In this document: positions 34,795 to 46,100 of the stretch, in pieces | Layout: each line of letters starts with the position of its first letter | Position numbering within the stretch: position 1 is the stretch's first letter | NCBI GenBank assembly: GCA_963920575.1 | Contig: OY986970.1 | Span: forward strand, 25,377,869 to 25,441,868 | From: Narthecium ossifragum | Lineage: Eukaryota; Streptophyta; Magnoliopsida; Dioscoreales; Nartheciaceae | Direction of reading: 5' to 3' | DNA length: 64,000 nucleotides | Position numbers and translations under genes: made by a program | The notes under the pieces: generated by a model | Told to the model about the DNA's origin: nothing | Databases searched by the model: none | The model's input: only the letters and a program-made list of their open reading frames with translations

Positions 34795-37778
34795 GCGGAG
34801 CTCGCGCCCAAGCAGCTTCACGCGAGCTCCAACGTCGTCCTCCTCCGGCGCTGCCCGCGCGCCATCAATCCCCGGCGCGAAGCCGGGCCCCCATGGCGTC
34901 ACTTTCGTCTCCTCTGGCATCCCCGACCTCGACAGTACACCCTTCTTTCTCGCTCCTCCTCTCCTTCTATTCCTTCAAGTTACTTGGTTTTTTTTTATCG
35001 CTTTAGATCGAAGTAAGGGTTTGATTGCCAGGGATACTGGGAGGTGGCTTCGCTTTGGGGACGGTTGTGATGGTGGTGGAGGATGCCGAGGCACCCCACC
35101 ACCTCCTCCTCCTCCGGGCGTTCATGGCACAGGGCCTCGTCCACCGCCAGCCGCTCCTCTTTGCCAGCCCCGCGAGGGACGCCAGGGCGTTCCTTGGCAC
35201 GCTGCCCGCCCCCGTCTCATCCTCCAAGGACGCCGACCAACGCCGAACACCGGGCCTCGATCCTGATACTAAAGACGAAGTATTTACGTTACTCTTCTTG
35301 TCCAATTGATGGGGTGTTTAAGCATATAGTGGAAATTGTGCTGGAAATGGTTGTTTCTTGTGTGGGTTTTAGGAGAAGGGGTTACGGATTGCGTGGCAGT
35401 ACAAGAAATACTTTGGTGAACAGCAGGCTGCTGAGGTTGGGAACAAAGGTTAGATTGTAGAAAGAGGTCATTCTTAAGTTCTTTGATCGTCTTGATATAG
35501 CAATTCGCATCTCTTGTTTTTTTTTTTTTTTGTGTTTGCTACTGGTATCTTGCTGTTTCCAAGAAATTTTGACATTGGATAGATGAAGGGTTGTAAGTCA
35601 AAAGTTCAACTTGAATCAATTTAGGGAAGGTAATGCTCACCATGTTGAATTCACAAGGATACGTTTTTAAGATCCTAAGATGGATGGTGGGTTTCATACA
35701 CCCTTATTTTCTTGGCTTCGAGTTGAGAGCAGGGACAGTATTTGATATTTTTCCACTACTACATTTTCGTAATTGCAATCAAAATATGTAACATTTTCTG
35801 TTGTTAGTGCAATATGAAAGCATGCACTTGAATACCTGCTATTTTCTGTGGTAAGTGCAGTATGAAAGCATGCACTTGTATACTGACTTCCTAGCAAAGA
35901 CTCATTGACATATTATTAAGTCCTTTTCCATATTATCTCTCTGGATGTAGCTAAATATAAGGTGCTGATATCATATAGATACATTTTTTATCCATGCAGA
36001 TGTCCAGCAAGAGTTCAGCAATGATTTTGATTTGCGGAAGCCTCTAGAAAGGCTGTTCTTTGGAGGGCAGCACATTGACTGTATAAGCACCCAGGATGTT
36101 CCGAATCTTGGGGTTATTCGTGATCGTTTTTCCTCATTCTTGTCTAAGTTTGCAAGGTATGGACTATCGTTAAATGTATACTACCGCCTACCAATCTCTG
36201 CAGAAACCTGCCTATGGGAATTATGCTGGTTCTCGTTTTATTTCACCAACTTATGTAAACACTTAATGAAAAAAGGAGTAGAAGCTAATGAGGCATATTA
36301 CTTAATTAGAAATTGTTGGCAATGAGTTGCTATTACGAAGGAGGTCACATAATCAAGTCATCGACTGGTTCATCTCGTATGCAGTTAGGATTAGGACCCA
36401 GAAGGCCATTGTATTGCAAAGGGAGAAATTGAAAGTATTTGCATTTATTTTCGTCGAAGGCAATACTTGCTGTTGAACTATGTGTGGTGGATAGAGTTTA
36501 ATCAAAACTTTGGCTGCTGGGACAATGTGATTCCCCTAGTCTTACTTCTAGTAAGATGCCCTTTTAGCATTTAAACCACTATACAATGCACTTCTCTCTA
36601 CTTCTATCAGTTTCACAAAGACTTAATCACAGTTTATCATATTTTTGGCATAGGATCCTCTCTAAGAGGAGCAGGAGCTGTATCTGTACTCCTTTCTTAC
36701 TTGGAACCTTGGAACATTTTGAGTGCTGAACCATCTTGAGTCATGTCATTATTGTTTAATGACCACCATATATTTTCTGCTCTAATTCTGGAGAGAATCA
36801 TTAAAGCTTGTCATAGAGTGACATGCTTGGTATGAGCGATATAAGCTGTGTGATGCAAACTATGCGCTGACTTCATGTAGATGGATTCTTGTTTATTGAT
36901 CCTTCTTTTCTTTCTTTCTTTTCCCCTGGGCATTGGATATTGACAGTGACATTGGAGTTGCTGGTCGGATAGCCATACAATCCCTTTGTGCTCCACAATG
37001 TGGATACTTTGAGATGGTAAGTGCCCGTTTTAGATATTGTAGTTTTCATATTCCAATGGTGTGAACGTACACAGCCAATTTACTTTCTAATAACATATTA
37101 TTGTAGGACTGGGATATGGTTTCATTTATCAGATCTCTGAGAGCAATGATACGATCTTCTAATGCAGTTGCCATGATAACCTTCCCAACTTCTGTTCTTT
37201 CGCCTTCCTTCTCCAAGAGATGGCAGCATCTAGCAGACACTCTGCTCTCAGTTAGAGCAATTCCAGGTGTACTGTAGTGTTCATTTCACATTTTTGGTGA
37301 ACCTTTTGCCTTCTGCCAATTTCAGCTTGGTTGTTATGGAGAACCTTTTGATACAGATGAAGGTAAGGACATGGCGAAGCTCCTTACTGGTTACCAGGAC
37401 ATGGTTGGTCTTTTACATGTACATAAGGTCGCTCAGATCAATACTCAGGTAGATATTTGACGTTCATATTATCTACAGATAAATAACTTTTACAGTCCTT
37501 ATCCGGCTTATATTCATGTTACTTCATACCATGGAAGGTCAAAATTTTGTTTTTCTTTGATCTGTAGCAAAATATTGATCGTATTTGGAACATTTTGGAC
37601 TGTCAACCAGGTTCCAACGGTTCTAGATGCTACCACATACTCACTAAAGTTGCATCGGCGGAGGTCTTTGGTCTTAGAACGATTGAGTCAAGCTCCAGTG
37701 GATGGTGCAAGTGGGACTTCTTATGGTACTTCGGGTAGTTGTTCTGGATCGGCAAAAGGCTCACCGCTTGATTTTTAG
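34769..37778 (+). CDS. ELP4: ELP4: Elongator complex subunit 4
   Basis: Eight coding exons (34769-34934, 35032-35279, 35373-35448, 36000-36156, 36947-37016, 37107-37266, 37357-37448, 37611-37778) join in frame to 378 codons, the usual plant size. Family landmarks: [92 protein letters not shown] and a C-terminal [17 protein letters not shown]4 forms a RecA-like ring with ELP5/ELP6 that serves the Elongator acetyltransferase in tRNA wobble-uridine modification. For exon 7 the acceptor at 37356 is used; the earlier AG at about 37325 would give an early stop. ATG 34769 is the first in frame. Confidence 0.93.
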
Positions 37779-37992
37779 CATACCTATGCATTCATCATCC
37801 GCAAAGAATCTAGCTCGGCGATGCGTAATGCTCATTGCCTAGGGCAGCGTTCGTTCAAGTTAAGCTAAGTAATCAAATGCATAACTTTGACAACTTTTGT
37901 GTATGCATTTCGGATGTACGGAGCTAGACTCGTATTTTTTGGTTTCGTCTCCGGTTATTAGTATTGCTATTGATGGAGTATATATATATATA

Positions 37993-38359
37993 CTAGGTGG
38001 TGAGCCCATGCCAGGCCTAACTGTCCGCCCCCACTATCTCTATTATAACTTACGTCACATCAGTCACTATTCTTTTTATTTATTTATTTAATTATAATTT
38101 TATACCACGTGTATGCCATGTGTGTATAAATTTATGATTCAGATGATGAGTCATAAAAGTAACTATCCTTAGATCTTATAAGGTAGATAAGTATGTATAT
38201 TTAAAACTAATCTCATGGGTTATGATTATAAGGATGTATATTTAAAACTAACCTAGGGAAGATGATAAAAATATACAAAGTTAACTTAGGAAAATATACA
38301 TGTAAATAAACTAATATGAGGTAAACAATTGTAACCGTTTTTGCTCTTTATAAGGTTGA
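37993..38359 (-). mobile_element. Short Helitron-like element, minus strand, 367 bp
   Basis: On the minus strand it starts A|TCAACCTTATAAAGAGCAA and ends CTAG|T (37996-37993). An imperfect hairpin AGGCC-TGGCAT-GGGCT precedes the CTAG. Its 5' end matches the element at 33966; the two lie on either side of ELP4 in opposite orientation. Confidence 0.65.
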
Positions 38360-38520
38360 TATATACTAGTTGTGCCTCCTGTCTAATGTCTGGGTAATCA
38401 CCAACCCCATCCCAATAACCACCCAATAAATCCCTCCCATTAAATCCCCATCAACCTAGGATTATCATGTCACATAGGCTCGAGCTCGGGGGTGGCGGCG
38501 CTTAGGGCATGGGAGGGGGG

Positions 38521-38923
38521 TAGGGGTGAGCATTCGGTTCTCGGTCAAGAACCGAAGAATCGAATTTTTTTGGTTCTGTTTTTAGAGAACCGAACCGAAC
38601 TTATGAAGAAACCGAACCGAATCGAACTTTTTGAAACCGAACCAAACCGAACTTTTGTTCGGTTCCGAATCGAACCAAACTTTTTGGAACCGAACCGAAC
38701 TTTTTAGACCATAGGTTCATAGGCTAAGACATGTATGAAACTTCGGTTCTGACCCGAACCGAACCGAACTTTTTTTAAAGAACCGAATCCGAACCGAAAC
38801 CCGAACTTTTCATACATGCCAAAACCGAACCGAATCGAAAAACTGAAAAAACCGAACCGAATGGACCGAACTAATTCGGTCCGGTTCGGTTCTTCGGGTT
38901 CGGTTCGGTTCTGCTCACCCCTA
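38521..38923. mobile_element. hAT-like MITE rich in AACCGAACCGAAC
   Basis: Termini TAGGGGTGAGCA and TGCTCACCCCTA are exact inverted repeats. Flanking 8-mers gagggggg and gaggggga agree at 7 of 8, fitting a hAT target duplication. The interior is a low-complexity array of AACCGAACCGAAC variants and their reverse complement. Confidence 0.8.
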
Positions 38924-39029
38924 GAGGGGGATGGGGGGGGATTAAGTCAACTGATCATGATCGTCCCATCGGACGGTCCACAAACTAGTTCTCCCTATAA
39001 GGCTTAGAGAACTGATTTGCTCTAGATAA

Positions 39030-39031
39030 TT

Positions 39032-39063
<32 letters not shown>
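39030..39063. repeat. (TA)n microsatellite
   Basis: A run of alternating TA of about 30 bases. Confidence 0.9.
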
Positions 39064-39067
<4 letters not shown>

Positions 39068-39510
39068 GTTTTTTTTTTATGAGGTGTGATTGGAGTTCAC
39101 TTATGGTATTATAGATGTTCCTAGGCTAAAGTATGTCTCGAAAAAGTAACACGAAGGTTCAACTTATTCGAACAAAAAAACAAAAACTTATCTAGTTTAA
39201 ATCCACTCACTGTTCTTGGGAGAGACTATTTATGCAAAAATAAATTTAAAATCACTACTCCGTGGTATCATGATACTTGGAAAAGAAAGAGGTCAAAAGC
39301 TTTAATTTTATTTGATATATCCAGTGGTATATATTCTGCAAACTTAATCTATGGAGTTCCAATTTTTTAAGGAATTTTTGCATTCTGGTACCATGTATTT
39401 TTTCATAAATGCACTTTGGTAGCATCAAGTTTGGAATTTGCAATTTAATACCATCAAGTTATAAACTAAGTGAAATCTAATGACGACCCCCAACTCCGTT
39501 AGTATAAGTT

Positions 39511-39540
39511 AACCGCTCACGTGCGTACACGTGAGCGGTT
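39511..39540. repeat. Perfect palindrome with two G-boxes
   Basis: Thirteen-base arms AACCGCTCACGTG and CACGTGAGCGGTT surround CGTA. Each arm contains CACGTG, the bZIP/bHLH G-box core. It sits at the inner end of the Pack-MULE left terminal repeat. Confidence 0.85.
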
Positions 39541-39640
39541 TTACACCCGTTTCTCGGGTTTTACACCCGTTTCTCGGGTTTTACACCCGTTTCTCGGGTT
39601 TTACACCCGTTTCTCGGGTTTTGCATCCGTTTCTCACCTC
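39541..39640 (+). repeat. 20-bp minisatellite, about 5 units
   Basis: The unit TTACACCCGTTTCTCGGGTT is repeated four times exactly (39541-39620), followed by one diverged unit. It lies just inside the Pack-MULE. Confidence 0.95.
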
Positions 39641-39721
39641 TTCCTCTCTTTTCTTCTCTCCTCCTCTACTTCTCTCGGCGTGCCGGACACCAAGTTTGAG
39701 CTCCTCCGCTCCTCTGCTTGA

Positions 39722-40415
39722 ATCATACAGCAAGAAGCATGGACTCCGGTCACCCCCGGCACCCCCCGGATTCCCCGTTTTTGGCCACCTTCACCTCCTC
39801 CGTCCCCCTCTTCCACCAGGCCTTCCACCGCATCTCCATGCGCTACGGTCCCCTCGTCCATCTCCGCCTCGGCTCCACCCTGGCAGTCCTCGCCTCCTCT
39901 CCAGAATCCGCCCGCGACCTCCTCAAGAACCAATGACCTCGCTGTCGCCGACCGTCCGCAGTCTATCGCCACCCGCTAGTTCGCCTACGACACCGCCGGC
40001 TTCGGNNNNNNNNNNNNNNNNNNNNNNNNNNNNNNNNNNNNNNNNNNNNNNNNNNNNNNNNNNNNNNNNNNNNNNNNNNNNNNNNNNNNNNNNNNNNNNN
40101 NNNNNNNNNNNNNNNNNNNNNNNNNNNNNNNNNNNNNNNNNNNNNNNNNNNNNNNNNNNNNNNNNNNNNNNNNNNNNNNNNNNNNNNNNNNNNNNNNNNN
40201 NNNNNCCTCCTCTCCACCCTCCTGAGTAACTCCCAGTCCAGGAAGCCCACCGACGTCAGCTGGGAGCTCATCAAGATGACCAACAACGTCATCACCCTGA
40301 TGGTGGCCAACACGGCCTCCTCCAGTGCAGGTGGCGACACCGAGGAGGCCAGGAAGCTGGTGAAACAGGTGGCGGAGCTCATCGGGGCGTTCAACCTCTC
40401 GGATCACCGAGGAGC
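39722..40415 (+). pseudogene. Captured cytochrome P450 fragment (CYP93-like)
   Basis: Pieces of a P450 N-terminal half appear in three frames: the proline hinge APPGFPVFGHLHLL, then PLFHQAFHRISMRYGPLVHLRLGSTLAV and SPESARDLL, then DLAVADRPQS followed by a stop. After the 200-N gap come VSWELIKMTNNVITLM and KLVKQVAELIGAFNLSD. These match the order in CYP93-type (flavone synthase II/licodione synthase-like) enzymes. The heme-binding C-terminal half is absent and the reading runs into GA-rich repeats. It is a broken copy, presumably picked up by the surrounding MULE. Confidence 0.75.
40006..40205. other. Assembly gap, 200 N
   Basis: Exactly 200 N, the usual placeholder for a gap of unknown length. 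It lies inside the P450 fragment, so true spacing there is unknown. Confidence 1.
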
Positions 40416-40419
40416 CCAG

Positions 40420-40850
40420 GAGTGGAGGAGGAGGAGGAGTGGAGGAGGAGCCGGAGGAGGAGGACGACGAGCAGAGGAGGAGGAGTGGAGGAGGATGAGC
40501 AGAGGAGGAGGAGTGGAGGAGGACGAGCAGAAGAGGAGGAGTGGAGGAGCAGCCGGATGAGGGGCGAGGGAGAGCAGAGGAGGAGTGGAGGAGGAGCGGA
40601 CGAGGACGAGGGCGAGCAGAGGAGGAGGAGGAGTAGAGGAGGAGCCGGAGGAGGGAGGAGGCCGAGTAGAGGAGGAGTAGAGCAGAGGAGGAGGAGGGAG
40701 AAGAAGAAGAGAAGAGGAGGAGGAAGAGCCAAAGCGGAGGAGGACTAGGAGGAGGAGGAGGAGAAGAAGAAGAAGAGAGGAGGAGGAAGAGCCGGAGGGC
40801 CGGATGAGGAGGAAGAGCCGACTAGGAGGAGGAGGAGGGCGAGGTCGACG
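40420..40850. repeat. GGA-rich low-complexity block
   Basis: Irregular repeats of GAGGAGGAGTGGAGGAGGA and similar, nearly all purine on the plus strand. The open frames on both strands (Arg/Gly/Glu or Ser/Leu/Pro-rich) are products of composition, not genes. Confidence 0.85.
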
Positions 40851-41224
40851 GCGAGGGTGAGGTCGAGGGCCGCACTGTCGCCAATGCGATGGACTCTCAG
40901 CAGGCGGTGGGCGCCGGGGGGCCACATCGTGGCCTCCCGGTGTCTCTACGGCGGGACGCACGCGCTGCTCCTCTCGGTGTCTCTACGCGAGAGAGAGAGA
41001 GGCCAAGGAGAGAGAGAGGCCAGAGAGAGAGAGGTCGAGGAGAGACGGGGAGAGAGGCGGGAGAGATAGAGAGAGAGAGAGAGAGAGGAGGGGAGGATGA
41101 CGTCATGGCAGTCATGGCAATCCAAATTTTGACTCGGCTCATAGCAATCCAAATTTTATTGGATGCATGACGTCGGCAGTTGCATGACGTCGGAGGCTTC
41201 ACCCAGGTAGCTGCCCTCCCTTCC

Positions 41225-41500
41225 TCTTTCTCCTCGAGCTCCCGGCGGCTACACCCGGACCTAAGCCCGGCGGCACCTCCACCCAGACCTCCTCCCCAGA
41301 CGGCCTCAGCGACATGGTGTCCTCCATCTCCCTCGTCCGGCCAGAGACGGCCAATCGAACGTCATGCAACTGCCGCGCGCCTTCGTAGTAGGCGTCGGCC
41401 TCGAGGTGCTCGTTGTAGAGGTCATATTTCTTGTTGGGAGTTCCGGACGCTGACGTTGACGGCGAGGTCATAGTACAGCGTCCCGTTCCCGGCGCTGACG
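41225..41500 (-). pseudogene. Captured NHL/HIN1-like (LEA_2) gene fragment, frameshifted
   Basis: On the minus strand one frame gives NGTLYYDLAVNVSVRN and, after a one-base shift at about 41445, the next gives PNKKYDLYNEHLEADAYYEGAR. Together these match the LEA_2 core of NDR1/HIN1-like proteins. The rest (EMEDTMSLRPSGEEVW) is unclear. No start, membrane anchor or C-terminus is present. It lies within the Pack-MULE and opposite in direction to the P450 piece. Confidence 0.65.
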
Positions 41501-41670
41501 TACTTCTCTGCTTCCTCTTCCTCTTCTCTCTGCTTCTTCCTTCCTCTTCTCTTCTCTTCTCTTCCTTCCTACTCCTCCTCTTCTTCTTCCTCCCCTTCTT
41601 CTTCTTCTTTTTCTTCTCCTCCTCTTCCTTCTCTTCTTCCTCCTCCTCTTCCTCCTCTTCTTCTTCCTCT
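41500..41670. repeat. CTT/CTC-rich microsatellite block
   Basis: Dense CTTCCTCTTCTTC-type pyrimidine repeats inside the right half of the Pack-MULE. Confidence 0.85.
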
Positions 41671-41917
41671 GCATGCACGCTAACGTACGCTGACATCACC
41701 AGTTTGCCGTCAACCGGCTCGGATCACTTTGCTATGGTATTATAACTTAATAGTATCAAATTACAAATCCCAAACTTGGTGGTATCAAAGTGCATTTCTG
41801 GAAAAGTACGTGGTACCGGAATGCAAAAATCCCATTTTTTAATAACCTGATCCGAATCCGTCTTTTTAAGATCCGTAACCGATAATACCGTTATAAATAC
41901 ACCTCTACTTTTACTAA

Positions 41918-42561
41918 GGGTGCGGCTATCCGCACAACAAGTTGGACTCAACACACCACATCCCAGATTTTTTGAAAAAAAAAAATTTAAAAAACCGAAA
42001 AAAACCCTAAACTACCATCATCCCCTACCTCCCCTCTCACCCCCATCCCACCCTCTCTCCCCCATCCCACCCTCACCTCCTCCACCACGTCGGCAGCCAC
42101 CGCCGGCCCGCCGTCCCCACCCCGCCCCGCCGTCACCTCCCCACCCCAGCAGCCGTCGCCGTCGCTTGCGGGAGAGAGAGGGGGGCGGGGCTACCTCCTC
42201 TCTCTCTCCCCTTCCTGGCGTGGGCGGTGGCGGTGACCCCCCCCCCCCCCCCCCCGCCCTCTCTCTCTCTCTCCCCCCTTCCTGACGTGGCCGGCGGCGA
42301 CGGCCCCCCCCCCCCCGCTCTCTCTCTCTCTCTCCCGCGGGCGACGGCGGCGGCTGCTGGGGTGGGGAGGTGACAGCGGGCCGGCGGTGGCTGTCAGCGT
42401 GGTGGGGGGTGGGGGAGGAGGTGAGGGTGGGATGGGGGAGAGAGGGGAGGTAGGGGATGAGGGTTGTTTAGGATTTTTTTTTCGGTTTTTTAATTTTTTT
42501 ATTTCAAAAAATCTGGGATGTGATGTGTTGAGTCCTAACTTGTTGTGCGATAGCCGCGTCC
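41918..42561. mobile_element. MULE-type MITE with about 90-bp inverted repeats
   Basis: Left end GGGTGCGGCTATCCGCACAA and right end (reversed) GGACGCGGCTATCGCACAA extend as inverted repeats through ACAAGTT, GGACTCAACACA, CACATCCCAGATTTTTTGAAA. The 9-bp flanks ttttactaa (41909-41917) and ttttaccaa (42562-42570) differ at one base. The interior is GC-rich with C and CT homopolymers and has no gene. Confidence 0.8.
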
Positions 42562-43165
42562 TTTTACCAAATACCACCCCTGCTTAATTTGTTTTCCCAA
42601 AATACCCCCCTCATCATTTTCCCAACCCTGACCATCTCTCCCATACGGTGCACCTCCACCACCGTACCAGCACTAGCACCACCACTGCCGCTCCACCATC
42701 ACCACAACCGCGCCGCCGCCTTTACGACCACGACCACGACCATCATCAATTCATCACCACCATCACAGCCACCACCACCACGTTTAGCCACCGCCACGAC
42801 TACCACCAGAATCTCCACCGCCGCCGCGCGCATCTCGCCGCCCACACCACGAATTCAAACCACAATCCCGCAGGCCGCAAACCCCCACCCCAACCCCAAC
42901 CCCGACCCCAATACCCAACCACATGCACCACCGCCCCACACTCATCACCGCCGCAACCACACCACTACCGGTGCCACAACCAGCGTCATCTCCTCCCCCA
43001 ACATCCTCTGCGGCGCCGCCGTCGCCGCAGCCACCTCCCACCACCACCACCACCAACAGGTTGAGAAGAAAGGGTTAGGGGCATTTCGGGAATTAATTAA
43101 GTGATGGGTGTACTAAGTAGAAATTGAGGTGTATTTAGAATCACGCTTGCTTCTTTCTTCTCCAG
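42562..43165. promoter_or_regulatory. PRP39 upstream region with CAC-rich low-complexity DNA
   Basis: From 42640 to 43055 the sequence is a CCA/CAC-rich tract. The last 100 bases before the PRP39 ATG are pyrimidine-rich and probably the 5'UTR. No TATA box is evident. Confidence 0.5.
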
Positions 43166-46100
43166 ATGGAGGTGGACGCAGCCCCAACGGTCGATTCCGG
43201 TAGGGTTCTATGGTGACTAATCTAATGTTTCTTTTTAGTATCTGTTTTGAAAAGCTCGAACTATACAGCTATCACTCGTGGGCTAAATTTTTAGTCGGAA
43301 CCCTAATGCTTAACCCATCCCAAAACGGTGAGAACTCTTGACAAGAATCATGCCACCATGATCAATCCTATGGAAAGATGAGCCGGGATTTGAGGAAAAA
43401 TGTGAAAACGAGGTCGAAACAAGGTGCTGCGGTATTTGATTGCTTGGGTAGATATTTCGTGTATTCGTTTTTGATCAGTTTGGAAGATACCCAAGTAGAA
43501 TCGAGAGCAAAATTGTTGTTTAGAATTTGGTAATCGCGTGATAGTTTAGCTAAATGGTGGAGTATTCTTTCCTTTAATTTGGAATCCAAGTAGGAGATGG
43601 GCTCATCCGAAGGAGAAGAGAAAAGCTTGTTAAGAGAATGAAACAAGAACGTTATATGTAGAAAAGAAGTGTGTTTGTGGACAGTGCGAAGAGATGAGGC
43701 AACTAATCTGAAAATGTTGTTTGGCAAACAAAATTCGAATAGATGCTTGTTGATGAAGTTGCGTGGTTAAGGTTTAGTGCACTAATGGAAGACAGAAGGA
43801 AATTAGGATTGCCAATCTGGTTACTTATTACTCTGAGATACGGATGGGACAAATCAGCAAGGTCTTGATCAATCATATAGATAACGAACTATTAGGACAA
43901 TGAAATCCTGTGAAAAAAAGAGGAAAGAAAGATCTGGCATGGAAGCATGTTCTTTTGTGCTTGTGATTTCCTCACATGGCCTTCAGGGGCACAACCCAGT
44001 GGCATGATCTCATTGTTGGCATGAGTGGATGAGATGTCTCACTGACCACCCTCTTCAGGTTGATAATATCAGGGAAATAGAGAAAGTTAAAGAAGAGACG
44101 GGAGGATGACGAGTAGAGTAATTCGAGTCCTTTTCCATTCAAAGAGTTCCATGTTCACATGTTCTGTTATGCAATTGATAGTCTCCACTTGGCGAGTGAT
44201 TTCATTTTTACCGAAGCATCTGAGTTGTTTCATTGTTGAATGTTGGAAAAAGTTATTGGAGCATGCTTTAGAATGATTATTCACATGAACTAAAGCATGT
44301 GTGAATAACTTTAAACTAGCTATTGACATGAATTTTCTAGCCAAGAAAAATTCTCATCCGTGTGTTTTGTTATTTTTCCCTTTTGCAGTCGACTTTTCGG
44401 AAGGCAAGCTCCAAGTACGTTTGGAGAGCAGCCATATGGATTTTGATGCTTGGACCTTGCTCGTAGCAGAGATCGAGAAAGCCTCGCATGTGTGTGCACT
44501 TTTCTAAATCCTGAATATTTGAAGTTTTGGCATGGCTTATGTTTCATGAATTATATTGTGAAATAATTTGCTTAAGAAGCTTCTTAGAAAAATTAGAAGC
44601 TCAGTACTGATTGTTCACAAACAATTTGCCTTTGCTTTGACACGGTCTGGAGTTCTAGTTCCTTGGTCACGATGGCTTATAGTTCATGTTTGAGTTTGTT
44701 GATAAGATTATCTTCCTCCTTTGTTGGGGCATTAGATGCTTGCCACTCAATTACATGAGCTTTAATTGTTTGAGTGTAAGGTTGGTATCCATATATGACC
44801 ATTGGCCTTTCCTCTCTAATGATTTTTACTATTGATTTCAGATAGATGTTTCTAATGCTGGATTATCTTCGGATTTTGATTAGGTAATTGATGATTTCTG
44901 TTGATGTTTGAAATGCGTTGAACCTCAATGCTTGGCTTTGAAACTTAACCATAGACTATTTGGTACAATCTCTTGAGATTGTCTGTTACCAACAGACATT
45001 GTTCTGTTGGAGCATTCCTGGATCACAAATCTTATAGAAGCGTTAAAATTTTGATACTTCCCTTCCCTTTTGATAAGATTCTGAGGACTTGAGAAATGAC
45101 ACTTGGTGTTTGGAAAAAGCGTTCCTAGATGTTTAAAGAGTTTTTTATGCAAATCGTCTGGTAAGCACTTTAAAGAGTTTTCGCTTGCAAAAGTGGTTCC
45201 AATCATTGAATAATTTGTCTTTTCAAAAGCCATCTGTTCAAAATGGTGATACTTTGTGGCATCCCCTACTTTATCCATAGTCATTTTACTAGGGGATATT
45301 TCTTTCTTGGACCTTGTTCTGAGGTGTGAAACATCTTGCTTCGGAAAAGGGTTCAGTCTTACACTTCCTCCTAAAAGCCATCGAGACAAAGACCATTGAT
45401 GTTGTATCACTTAACTCCTTTTTATCGTAGCAGTTCCATAGTGCTCTTATTTTGTGCATGGTTTCAGAATAAGACTCTACATTTAAATGTTGTATGGTTT
45501 TAATAAGCTTTGATGTCTTGCGTAATTGTGCAGAATGACATACAAAGGATCTCCCTGGTTTATGACAACTTTTTGTCGGAGTTTCCTTTATGCTATGGTT
45601 ATTGGAAAAAGTATGCTGGGCATAAAGCACGCCTTTCGACTCTTGAAGAAGTGGAGGAAGTGTTTGAGCGAGCAGTCCAAGCTGCGCCTTATTCTGTTGA
45701 TCTCTGGGTCAGCTATTGTAGTTTTGGAATTTTGTCATACGAAGATCCTTCTGATGCTCGAAGGTAATCTAGGTATGATTTGCTATAAGATCGACATTTG
45801 CTAGCGGATTTCAGCTGACATGAGCTAATGGAAAACTGAATGCTTTGGCATCTAATATATTATTGTCTTAGATCACTAGTTGGAGCCTTTAATTTATCAA
45901 TTGGAAAAGTAAAGCAATTGCTATAAGATCGACATTTGCTAGCGGATTTCAGCTGACATGAGCTAATGGAAAACTGAATGCTTTGGCATCTAATATATTA
46001 TTGTCTTAGATCACTAGTTGGAGCCTTTAATTTATCAATTGGAAAAGTAAAGCAATTATGTAGTGAGAATCTAAAAACAAATGGAGTGAAGGGGACAAGG

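Larger units (their letters stand above)
39371..41833. mobile_element. Pack-MULE with two captured gene fragments
   Basis: The perfect 9-bp direct repeat ATTTTTTAA lies on each side (39362-39370 and 41834-41842), the Mutator hallmark. Termini GGAATTTTTGCATTC and (reversed) GGGATTTTTGCATTC open inverted repeats of about 100 bp that share GGTACCA, AATGCACTTT and AATTTGATACCATTAAGTTAT-type words. No transposase is present. The inside carries a P450 fragment (+), a long GA-rich low-complexity block, and an NHL-like fragment (-). A 200-base assembly gap (40006-40205) lies inside. Confidence 0.85.

Noticed and set aside
37321..37360. Alternative ELP4 exon 7 acceptor at about 37325
   Set aside because: Using it gives a stop within nine codons, while the acceptor ending at 37356 restores the conserved segment.
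40391..40961. Long open frames rich in Ser/Leu/Pro and Arg/Gly/Glu
   Set aside because: They are open in several frames on both strands because of the GGA-rich repeat, and match no family.
41199..41699. Glu/Lys-rich protein on the minus strand
   Set aside because: The acidic half is the translation of a CTT/CTC microsatellite. Only the short NHL-like part has homology.
42589..43104. His/Thr/Pro-rich protein upstream of PRP39
   Set aside because: It is a product of a CAC/CCA low-complexity tract with open frames on both strands and no domain.
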